Shown here: positions 1-10,200 of the stretch, one piece after another
How the letters are laid out: the number at the start of each line of letters is the position of its first letter
Numbering within the stretch: the stretch's first letter is position 1
Position numbers and translations under genes: made by a program
Source of the DNA: Atrina japonica
Taxonomy: Eukaryota; Mollusca; Bivalvia; Pterioida; Pinnidae
Length of the DNA: 64,000 nucleotides
Direction: 5' to 3'
Assembly: GCA_030159075.1 (NCBI GenBank)
Contig: BROG01000030.1
Location: 407,001-471,000, forward strand
The notes under the pieces: model-generated
The model's database searches: none
Told to the model about the DNA's origin: nothing
The model's input: only the letters and a program-made list of their open reading frames with translations

Positions 1-69
1 GTTTGACACTCGTCCTGTGTGATTTACTCAAAAAAAAAAAAGACATTTTAAAAAAAACTAAGAACATAC

Positions 70-251
70 ATCTAGCACAGTTAATGCTGGAAAGTTTTTG
101 ATATCCTCTGACAGTTCTACTAAGCTATTAGACGCTAATATGAGTTTAGTCAGGTCAGTCTGATCCCACCATCTGTCTTCTGCATCATCTAATGACACAG
201 TTCTAGCTTCCTCTGGTACATCTATGTTCAATCGCCAAACACTATCTGGGA
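70..251 (-). CDS. LRRC40: LRRC40 coding exon 2
   Basis: Acceptor TTTCAG at 252-257 and donor GAT|GTATGT at 70/69. It enters with 2 nt completing a Val codon and leaves in phase 0. It encodes the pre-LRR segment (VPDSVWRLNID, WWDQTDLTKL) and the start of the first repeat (LTVLD). Confidence 0.9.
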
Positions 252-3200
252 CTGAAATAAAATTAAAGAGAACAAGAAACTACAACACACACATAAACAT
301 CATCAAAACACATATACAGTAATACACCATATATACACATAGCTATAGTCAGTAAAATTCTGTTCATTTTTAAAACTTGCAGTTGGTTAGTGAAAGAAAC
401 CAAGGTTCCTTGTCACAGTCAAGGATTAACTCATCAACCCCTGAAAAACAATGGGCTCTTCTGAAAATCAAGGACTAAGCCAGTCCAAATGTGTCTCAGG
501 GGTGACTGAGTTAATTTGTGTCATTCCAATGGTTTTAGGGATTATCTTATTGTTTATCTTGTCATTCCTGAGAATATACTCTGGTAATTCTATGCATTGT
601 TTTGATCTCATTAATTACAATGGCAAATTTCATAGCAAAATTAATTTAGAGCACTTCAGTTTTAGCAGATAATATACACATATATACATGAAAGATTTAT
701 CAAGTATCCTTCAAGGCTACAGTTCACACTGACAAAAAGGCTATTGAAGGGTGATGTACAAGTTAAAAACGCAGTATCCTAACTCAATATCCCCCTTAAT
801 AAATGTCAAATAGAATCTGTAAGACCAGTGATATATATTTAGCCTGTTAGGCATTATATAATGCTGGTTAGACTAAGAAATGAAATAAAATAAACTTGGT
901 AAAACTTTTTTGGCTTTTGATTTCTCAAAGATACAGCAGAAATATTTTCCACATAGAAATACAAAGAAATTTCAAACTGTAAAAATGTCATTTGACGAGA
1001 GTTTATGTACCAGTGCTCAACCAGTACAAGCGCTAACCTAGTTGGAAGATAATGGTGTATATGAAATAAACTGAGGGTCAAATAAACAGATACACGCCTA
1101 CATTCTGACGGTTCGATAGTCTAACGGTTCAATAGTCTAACGGTTCGATTGTCTGACGGTCCAATAGTCCAACAGACAAACGAAGGGGGATATTACCCTA
1201 GGTAAACAAATATAAAAAGAAAGAAGACGGATTGGATATTCCAGAGCCCCCTTCTCCTGGAAAATGCCACTGATATCAATTAAAACAGAAACTATATAAT
1301 TTATTTATTATTTTATATATTTATTTATTTGTTGTTTTGATCATTCAGAGCTCATCTCAGCCAAAGATTCAAGTAAACTACAGTAAAACCTGCCTTAGGA
1401 ACCACCTGTGTATAAAGACCACTGGTCACAAAGACCATTTTCTGCTGTCCCCAATAGTACCATTTATGTACAAATCAACCTCTATATAAAGACCACCTCC
1501 CTACAAAGACGGTTTTCTTATGTCCTTAAGGAGGTTGTTATATACAAATTTCAATGTATTGTGATTACTACCTGTCTGTCCGTAAATTTTTCACATTTTC
1601 GACTTCTTCTGAAGAACCACTTAACATAACTCAACCAAACTTGGCAAGGAGCATCCTTGGGGAAGGGCTTTAAGTTGTGTTTAAAAAGGAACCAACAAAA
1701 ATAAAAACTTTTGGCAGTCTTGGATAGTCAAACCGTCTGATTATTGGATGGTCAGACAATCAGGATGTTACCATTCATGAGGGTGTATTTAGTCTCTCCT
1801 CCAAATGCAACATATTTCCTGTTCTAACTATTCTATTGATCTAAAATTTAAACTTAAATCAAGATGATGTTCAAATTACTATAAATTCTAACATTACATA
1901 CATTACACAAGTTGAATTCTCCAACATTGAAGTTCACATTATATATAGATCACCATGCAAAAGTGACGTAAAGCTTTCAAGCTATGTCCTTTTTGAAGAA
2001 TAACACTTCCTACTTTCTGATTGTTTAAAAAGTCTGCTCTGTTGTTTTACTTCAATATTTTGTTATCAGTAAATGTTTATAATATTGTTTAATCATATTC
2101 AGTCTTGAAATACAATCAAAAGGGAAGTAAAACACAGTGTTCATCTGAATACTGGAATCACTGGTCAGACTAATTAAAGTACGCTAGAGTACTCTACAGA
2201 TTTTCAATGTACTATGGAGTTATAAGACTATAATTAGTTAATAAAGTGGTAATATATAGCACAAACATTCATATCCGATGTATTATTTTTGATAAAATAT
2301 TATTTAAGTGTAACAATGTACCAGAAAAGATTCTAGTCCTGAGTTGGGATCTACGGCATGGAACCTAGTATACATTTGTCCCGCATAAATTTGTTTCATT
2401 TCTATCTATATCTATTCATATGATTTGGTTTATCGATTTGATAAAAACGATAAATATAATTATAACAAATAAATAGAAAACTAAATACAGAAATAAAGGA
2501 TCCTATCATAGAACAACATCCATGTCATAGGATCCGGAAACATCAATACAAACGGATGGCTGAAATTTTTAAATCCCTTTAAAATTAATTATCTAATTTT
2601 AGATCATAAATCGTTCTAAAAGTACAATAAAATGTTAAATTGTTTATTTAATAATGTATATATTTCCTAAAAATAGTAGAGTATCCAATTAGTCGGACCC
2701 CTGGAATCACTGAAACTATTTAACTCTGTGACTGATCCCTGAGAAGCATCTACATCAGTACATGATGTCGATTTTGCCCGAATACTATTAATCTTTGGGA
2801 GGATCTGCAATAGGGAACTTTCGAGTTAGCCTGGATTACCGTTATAATCCTGCTTTTATTATCACTAGTTCCGTGATTCTAGAAAAATGTTCCTCAATGT
2901 TATTTCCGGTTTCGATAATATATAGATAGCCCCCATAGCACAATCGGTAAAACCGCCCTGCAAGTGTTTAGAAGGTCCTGGGTTTGATTCCCAGTCTGTC
3001 CACACATTTTTCTCTGCCTGATACATTTCAGTAATTTCAAGTTCAACTAAATAACCCACTGTGGTATGCTTTAAGGGTCTCTTGGGTTTCTTTATACAAA
3101 ATAAATTTAATGTGCTAAAAAGTTAAAATATTTCCATTTACTTTACATACATTGCAAAGGTAAATGTGAAAACTGGAAGAACATATCAAGAACAAAATCG

Positions 3201-3652
3201 AGAAGGCACGAATAAATGCAGGATCATTACGGTAATCCGGGCTAACTCAAAAGTTCTCTATTGAGCTGATGTGAATATATGAAACATCAGTTGTAAAATT
3301 TTTAACTGCTGGGAGAATGTAGGTGTCTAAATTGGTCGAGCACTGTACATATCTCAAAGCATTTTTATCTAGTTTTAACTTGTCTTTAAAAACGTAATTT
3401 AATTTGACTAGGTATTCTTATTTAGTTCTAGCGGTGATATATAAAGCCCAACATTCTGGTTTTAACTTTATCCAGTCTGTCTCCAACTCTGGTCTCACCT
3501 GCTGCCAGTCCTCTTCCGGATAAGTTTAACTGCCCACTCCGCCTGGCCTGTTTCAAAATTGAAGGGTGGATGCCTTGTCCTGTATTTTCGTCAACAACAT
3601 TACTCTGGAAACCCCCTCTCGATTGGTGAACCCTTCTCCCTCTTGAAGCCAT
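70..3652 (-). CDS. LRRC40: LRRC40 homologue, 5' part (coding exons 1-2)
   Basis: Leucine-rich-repeat protein of the LRRC40 family; its molecular role is poorly known. Two exons are visible: 3499-3652 (ATG at 3652, 51 codons plus 1 nt) and 70-251. They join in phase (G|TC gives Val). Exon 1 contains SGQLNLSGRG, matching the family hallmark 'KSGQLNLSGR'; exon 2 contains WRLNIDVPEEA and RWWDQTDLTKLI, which match the vertebrate protein closely, and it ends at ALTVLD just as the first LRRs begin. The donor of exon 1 is G|GTGAGA and the acceptor of exon 2 is TTTCAG. The gene continues off the left edge, so all further LRRs are outside the window. It is head to head with ORC1. Identity from remembered human sequence; no search was run. 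Confidence 0.9.
1105..1172. repeat. 17-bp tandem repeat
   Basis: About four imperfect copies of GTCTAACGGTTCGATA in LRRC40 intron 1. Confidence 0.7.
1381..1540. repeat. Dispersed GACCACC-type repeat
   Basis: Contains 'aaacctgcctta..accacctg..aaagaccac', the same theme as 10764-10919, 20866-21232, 30500-30662 and 57510-57685 (accacctgtctt, gacaggttccactgta). A multi-copy interspersed family; class unknown. Confidence 0.6.
2807..3264. mobile_element. Terminal-inverted-repeat element (about 458 bp) with tRNA-like core
   Basis: The left arm 2807-2856 (caatagggaacttt..gagttagcctggattaccg) is repeated inverted at about 3217-3264. Inside, about 2930-3000 carries tRNA-like A and B boxes (TAGCACAATCGGTA; GGTTTGATTCC). 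It has no ORF of note. It is a non-autonomous element, possibly a composite of a TIR element and a SINE head. Confidence 0.65.
3499..3652 (-). CDS. LRRC40: LRRC40 coding exon 1 (start codon)
   Basis: It starts MASRGRRVHQSRGG and runs to SGRGLAA, then donor G|GTGAGA. The start is the only ATG before the conserved 'LLK-AR-SGQLNLSGR' block and lies at a typical distance for the family. The start codon is 440 bp from the ORC1 start on the other strand. Confidence 0.9.
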
Positions 3653-4091
3653 TGTTTACTGATCGTGTACGTTGTCTACAAATAAGCCTACTACACTAAA
3701 CGCAGCCAGTGTCAGCAGTGACAGTCAAAGTGAGTAGGCTAGTGACTAATACTGAATACTATGAGTTATTTCGTTATCTTTTTGTGTCTTGGATTTCCTT
3801 GATTGAAAAAAAATCTATGACATCACTGCTTAAAGTAAACAAAATAGTAATGCGTTTAAATGATAGATCTGCAAACGAAATTTGTATTTTGGGGTATGAT
3901 ATCCTTAGAGAAGTAGTTCTATGCGTTTCGGGACATTGCTAATGGAATGATGAGTTTAAGTTTTTTATGACATTGATCAACATAACCCTGTTTCCGATAG
4001 GGAGCCAGGCTAATGATAAAACAACGGATTATTTAATGCAGTCCAAGGAGTTCCGATCAAATTCAGCGGGAAATTTTTCACAACAAGAACC
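3653..4091. promoter_or_regulatory. Divergent LRRC40/ORC1 promoter region
   Basis: Only 439 bp separate the LRRC40 start codon (minus strand) from the ORC1 start codon (plus strand), so both core promoters and 5'UTRs must lie here or be spliced in from elsewhere. No convincing TATA box was seen. An E2F-type motif lies at 4066-4073. An in-frame stop (4017-4019) bounds the ORC1 reading frame upstream. Confidence 0.7.
4066..4073 (+). promoter_or_regulatory. Candidate E2F site
   Basis: GCGGGAAA, reverse complement TTTCCCGC, fits the E2F/DP consensus and is followed by ATTT. It ends 18 bp before the ORC1 ATG. ORC1 is an established E2F target in human and fly cells, so the position makes sense; binding itself is inferred. 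Confidence 0.5.
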
Positions 4092-4207
4092 ATGAAGGCT
4101 AACTCAAAGAAGAATTATTTTCCAGCTGTGTCTAATACAAATTATTTTGGGTGGATTGGAGATGGTATCATAAAAGACAGGAGGAGACCTGAGGAAAAAC
4201 ATTACAA
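4092..4207 (+). CDS. ORC1: ORC1 exon 1 (start codon)
   Basis: Begins [13 protein letters not shown] and contains [15 protein letters not shown], the pre-BAH block. It ends CAT TAC AA| before a weak donor GTTTGT. Two leftover nt join exon 2's G to make Lys, giving HYK-QFEL, the usual junction into the BAH domain. First ATG after an in-frame stop. Confidence 0.85.
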
Positions 4208-7200
4208 GTTTGTTTACTCGCAGTGCCTTTATGGTTAAAAAATGATACAAAATTCATAACTAGCCCGGCCCCTGGACTGGGTCAGTGGGTGGTGTTAGGG
4301 AAAGTGCAGTAGCTAATCGTACGGCTGTCGCGCATGTAAACTTGGAATTCTACATACAAGACCGCCGTGCAATTAAACTCAAGTATCATGAACATTGCAA
4401 ATATACTTCACTAGGGGTAATGTTGCAAATGTAGATTTTTTTTTAAAGAGGCCCCGAGGTGAATTTTAGTAATTTCTGCATCAAGTATTTTCGGCACTTG
4501 TATAAGTAACTTCAGCACTTAAATTTTCAGCATCAGATATTTTTGGTACATAAACAGGCAATATCAGCAGCTAATATTGATTAAGATAAATAAATTAATG
4601 TCTCGTTATGAATTTATGATTCCTAAAAAAAAGTTTTTGAATGTGCCAAAAATACTTGCTTACAAGTACCGAAGTTACTCTGTGCCGAAATTACCGGATA
4701 GTGATACCAGGTGAGGTGAGGTATGGGGTATCATAAATGATAGTAATCCCTTTTGGGATTCTGTCGCGGCCATTATATCGTATTGCCCCGTCAGAATCCC
4801 TTGTCAACCCTTCATAGTTTTATTTGGGAAAACCTGGGCTTAGGTGACCGACTCACTTGAAGAGAATTTTAAATAATAAATACCTGGATGGCAGTCAATC
4901 AGTCGGTCATCTATCGTTTCTTGACATTGTTTTAATTGTGAGGTAATATTTCATAAAGGGGTCGAGTGTTATGCATCCTTCAGAAAAAAAAATATTTTCA
5001 TTATTTTGTGATATTTATCATGTTTGTTTTTCATTTCATATTTTTCTTCAAATGCTTGATAATAAAAATATTAAATATAGATAGTACATAGCGAAATAGA
5101 TAAAAATAGAATAACAGAAAATGTAAATATTGCCACCTGATGTCCTATGCTAGTAAATATCGCCACCTGAGGTCCTATACTGTAGGACTAGGTTTACCCT
5201 GTGGTTCAGGGTATGCTTCTCAGAAATGTTCTGATTTTAAAAACCCTGGGATTAATTATCACACTGACTCGATATTGTTTTAATCCTAAATAATACATTA
5301 AATTGACAGACTAATTATTTACCCAAAATAACTTGAGGTTCATCTAGGACTGTCATTGATAGACTCGATGTTGATATATCAATTTACAAATTGATTCAGT
5401 ACGATAATCGATACATTTTTTTTAGTATCGCCACATTTCATAATGCATTTCACAGTATGTACTTTCTTTTACAATTTCCAAAATTTTCCATTTGTTTTAC
5501 TTCATATTTTCAAACTATGATATGTTTTATTTTTACTGTTCAGTATGTTCAAATAAACAATGTTTTCCTTGCAATGATTTTCTTTAATCATCAGATAATA
5601 AATTACACAGTAAAGCACCTAAGTATTATAATGAGTCTATATATTTTGAATACATTATTCATAGAAGTACCATATTATTCGATTTAACAGTATATTGATC
5701 CTTTTTACTTATTGATATATCGAAATCTAATTTCCCATCAATGATAGCCCTAGTTTCAACCCATACAAACTTAAAAGAACATTTAAAGAAGATTTTTTTT
5801 TTAAAGATATGGAAATCATTTTTCTGGATTAATTTTAAGAAATTTTGTTATTTTAAAAGTTCTGAGAGATTATTTCTAGTCCTCCAGACACAAAAAACTT
5901 GATTTACTATTTTCTATTTTAAAAAAAAACCAATCAATTTTAGGGTGTGTGTGTGCACCCCCCACCCCCACCCCACGCCCCCTCTAAATCTGCCACTTAT
6001 TGCCTAGTATTAGGAGACATGAACATAATGACATATTCTAAAAATTGCTGAACTTTGGAAACCCAAAATTTCTTGGAAAAAGGCATATAAAAGATATGAA
6101 ATCATGAAAGGAAATTTCCAGACATTAGCCACTTGATGTGGCTTTCACTTGGAAATATCCTCGTGGTACTTTTGGAATTTTACAGAAGACATGCTAAGGG
6201 ATCCAAGGTTTGTTCTTTAAGAAAATCTTTCATGTGTCCTAACTCCTGAGTAAGGCGGTAGCATTTTCACATGTTTACATTTAGGTTATTGTCAATAAAC
6301 GTTTACAATTTTCTTAATCGTGTACACGACATGGGCAATGTGATTGCATGTCTACAAAGCACTTAATTTGTAGGTAAAATCAGGAACCCTCCCCTGGACC
6401 ATAAATGCATAATAGTTATTTTCTTTATGGCAAGATGCAGTAAAACATCTTTTGTAGTACTTAAGTACTTAAATTCCCATTCAGGTAAAGTGTTACATTA
6501 CAGTTGCTTTCAGTGTATGCCCTTATTTTCTGTTTCTCTAAATTTAGTGCCTGTGAGGCACGGAAAGGGAATGGTTCAGTAATGTTATTACCCTGAATAA
6601 AAAAAGTAAAATAAAGCTAAACCACATTGCTCGGTGTCATTTATCTATTTAGATACAACATTTTAATATGACTGATAATTACATAGATTGTATAATAGGT
6701 GTACAACAGGTAATTATAATAATCACAAAAATAACCTTCTTTGAGCCCCATAATCCCCATGTGTGCAGATCAGAGACTGAAAGAGGTACGGAAAGGAGAT
6801 AAAATAACATTCAGGGCTCTACAACACTAAAAAATTCACTCATCATTTGGCCAGTGAACCAGAAATTTTACTAGCCAGCCAGAAACTTTTACTCGCCAAT
6901 AGATATATGTATAGATAATGCGTATGTGTTCTTGTTTTAAAAAATCTGCTGGATGAAATGAAATAAAACATGAATTTTTTAAGCTGACATGACATTTTAT
7001 TGTTTCAATCCATTTAAAACAAGATTAACTGTTGTCCTTTTTCCGAGTGTGTTCATATTCCTATATTTTTCATATTTGTTGCTTCAATATTGAGGTACAC
7101 TTAAATTCCGTTTTTGAATTTATAACGCCGGTTTCTTTTCGACAGAATTTACAAAACACAGTGTCTGCTTACAAGAATTTGAAATTTAATCTGTAAGCTA

Positions 7201-10200
7201 AAATCGAGAGTCAAACACCCCAACGTCAGACATACACCTATAAAGTTCTTTATAAGGTTTTTGTCCGACAGTTGGGTGTTTGACTCTCGATCTTAATTTA
7301 CAGATAAAATTTCCAATTTCGGCTATGCCTGTCAGGTCTGCCGCTCTCCTCGTCGAACACTAGCCATAACTTGGTTCCAGTATTCTTGTAACACAAACTA
7401 CATTTAAATTTGCTAGTGTCCAATGAAGAGGAAGATGCTTCTGTTGTAATTGACACTGAAAAGAAAATGTCATCATAGTCTGTTCGGAAAGTTTCAAGTC
7501 AAAAACATGACCGCATACAACATGTTTTTATACAGTAATCAACGTGAGTTAGACGCTCTATTTTATTGAAAATGAATATCCAAATTGGTTGTTGTAAAGC
7601 GCATAACAAATCATGATTTCGATAATATAATTTCACAGTGTAAACAAACAAACTTTTTATTTCCTTCTTGGGGTTGCAATGTTGCGACTGAATTACAATA
7701 AACAATTGCCAAAACCTAAAAAAATTGGTCACATTTGCAAGTGATTTGGTCGCATTGTAGAGCGCTGAACATTCAGTTTAATTTCATGAATACAGTAACA
7801 TATAGATAATAAATCGAAGATCAAGTTCATATTATTTAAATTTTATACATTATTTCATGATAATAGAGAAACATATACATTGAACCCAACGTAAGATAGG
7901 TATCAATGTTTGCATTATAAAAACCCTCGTTGGGCCTGCTGCTTGTAAGTTTCTATTTTTGAAAACTTAACTGGATGCCTTGCCATGCATGCTTTCAATC
8001 GGATGCCATGTAACTTTGGATTTTGCAAATCAAATGTGAAACGAAATTATTTTTTAACTTTGCCACATTGAAACTTTACGAACACATATATTGGAATTCG
8101 TGAATTTTGGAAATTTATAAGCCACAGGGCTCCATGTTTGTATTCTGAAAAAAAAAAAGATTTATGGTAACAAACTAATTTAAAGTCTGGCTGAATTTTT
8201 GTCTACTTTTACCATGGTTATGACCTATTACAGATGTAGTCTATAAAAAAAATAGTATTACAGTACTACATGTAGGTAGTCCGGCTGTATGGTTACATGT
8301 TTACATTTCGATTACCAGTATCATGTAAACGTTTACAGATTTTAGTAAACATTACAGTCTTGCCCCAGAGAGGACATTTTTTAGCTTTCAGACACAACAT
8401 TATATATAAGGATTTGATAATCCTTTCAAGAGTTAGCCCCAAATCAGTGGCAAAAAGATGGCAACAATATTTTTTTTAAGTTGGTCTAATAAATGAGGTG
8501 GTCTTACCAATAACTGAAAATACAAAAGTTTACCAAAACACTTGTTTATGGATTGAAAACACACTTAAAAAATTATATGCAGACATTTTCTTTTACCTAG
8601 ACATAATATCATATTTCAGGATATCGTATTTTATAATTTTGGACATTAAAAATAAGAGAAGTAGAAATCAACTTTCCATACAAATTGGTCAATATTTATA
8701 CTGCCGTTATGGCGATGGTAGAAATAGAACAATATTTTATCTGAAGATATTGTTGTACATGGATATGGAAATAAGTTATTATCTACAATTTTGTCTGTTA
8801 AGTGAAAATTGATTTTTCTGGAACACTCAAATGTGCCTTTTCTGTCAATGAAAGCATGTTTTTCGGAAATTTGTAATGTATACGTGTATTTGGTAAATAA
8901 ATGTTAGCATCTGTGACAGCAGCAAAGTCATGGATAAATTCATTACTGTGATGAAGCGGATGGCTTCATGTTGTATTGGAGAGGTCAATTATAATGATAG
9001 TAAGTCGGTCACATGTGATTTTGTCTCACAAAAAGAATATGAAACATGACAAACTGAAACAAACCCGAAATGACCTTTTGCTGTGGGTCTTGGAGGAGAG
9101 GTCGAACTGTATTTGTTATTTTAATTACTGATATTTTCAATCATTGTTTTTCATGAAAGTTGAAATATGGCAGCTGGACAATAAAAAAAGATAAAAAAGA
9201 ATAACAAATAGCAAAATAAATGAAACAAAAAATTAGAAAAATGATGCAAAATTTCCAATTCCAGCGCCATGGGCGTTCATCTGAAAAAGGTAAGAAAAAA
9301 CCCTGGAGTTTACCTACGGTATGTTTTAGAATTTTACAATTTGGAATTTTGAAGAAAAAAAAATTGTGAAAGCTTAAGAAAAAAACATTGCATTAGGAGA
9401 GAGATGGTCCAGATATTCTTTTTTTTTTTGCATTTTAAAAGTTTCCAAGTGGTAATGTTCTGGCTTACAGAACAATTGCAATCATTTGGCATCTGTTGCC
9501 ATCACTGTTAATCTTTTTTATTTCAAAAAATAATCTTCATCTCTGAAACCAATTAGGCAATCTAAACTAAACTTGGTATAATTAGTCGTTGCTTGGCATC
9601 TGTTGCCATCACTGTTAATCTTTTTTTTTTTTCAAAAAATAATCTTCATCTCCGAAACCAATTAGGCAATCTAAACTAGACTTAGTATAATTAGTCGTTA
9701 GTTGCTTCCCTTCAAAATTGTGTCTGTTATAACCCCACTCATTCCTTTGGATGAGAAAGTAAAAACTGAGGTCCCATGTCACAGTAAGTGTGTAAAAGAA
9801 CCCTCACTGCTCAATGGCCGTAAGAGCCAAAATTCGAAGCACTTCACCAGCATTTGGTGACATCTCCAAATGAGTGAAAGATTCTTGAGTGGGACATTAT
9901 AAACAATACAACAAGAACAACCCCACTCATTATGTTTAGTCAAAGTGTCTTCATCTTCTGGCTATAAAATTGTTATCAGCTTTTTAATATGTATTACAGG
10001 TTTTTAAATGAACATTCAACTTTTCTTTATCATGACACATTTATACAAGTTGAGATAATTTTGAAAAATTTCTATAAATCTTTTCATAAACTTTGAATGG
10101 TACTTGTCCTGATTGGTCATTTACAGGTACCCCTACTGTCTTGTTATGAGGATAAGTGACAACTATCTGTAACTTCCTAATTGAGGAACACTGTTCAATT

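Larger units (their letters stand above)
252..3498 (-). other. LRRC40 intron 1
   Basis: No further exon was recognised. It holds a short 17-bp tandem repeat (1105-1172), fragments of two dispersed repeat families (1381-1540 GACCACC type; 1560-1680 a CTGTCTGTCCG.. fragment of the element also seen at 22.1-23.1 kb) and a terminal-inverted-repeat element (2807-3264). Confidence 0.7.

Noticed and set aside
2930..3000. Possible functional tRNA gene
   Set aside because: A and B boxes are recognisable but no proper acceptor or anticodon stem forms; it fits a SINE head.
3709..3942. 77-residue frame near the ORC1 promoter
   Set aside because: Begins with GTG, no family match; the real ORC1 start is at 4092.
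5391..5687. 98-residue hydrophobic frame
   Set aside because: AT-rich chance frame in ORC1 intron 1 without a motif or codon pattern.
9241..9314. Alternative ORC1 first exon (ATGATGCAAAATTTCC.., basic peptide then donor-like GTATGT)
   Set aside because: Its peptide does not match the pre-BAH block, while 4092-4207 matches and fits the phase of exon 2.
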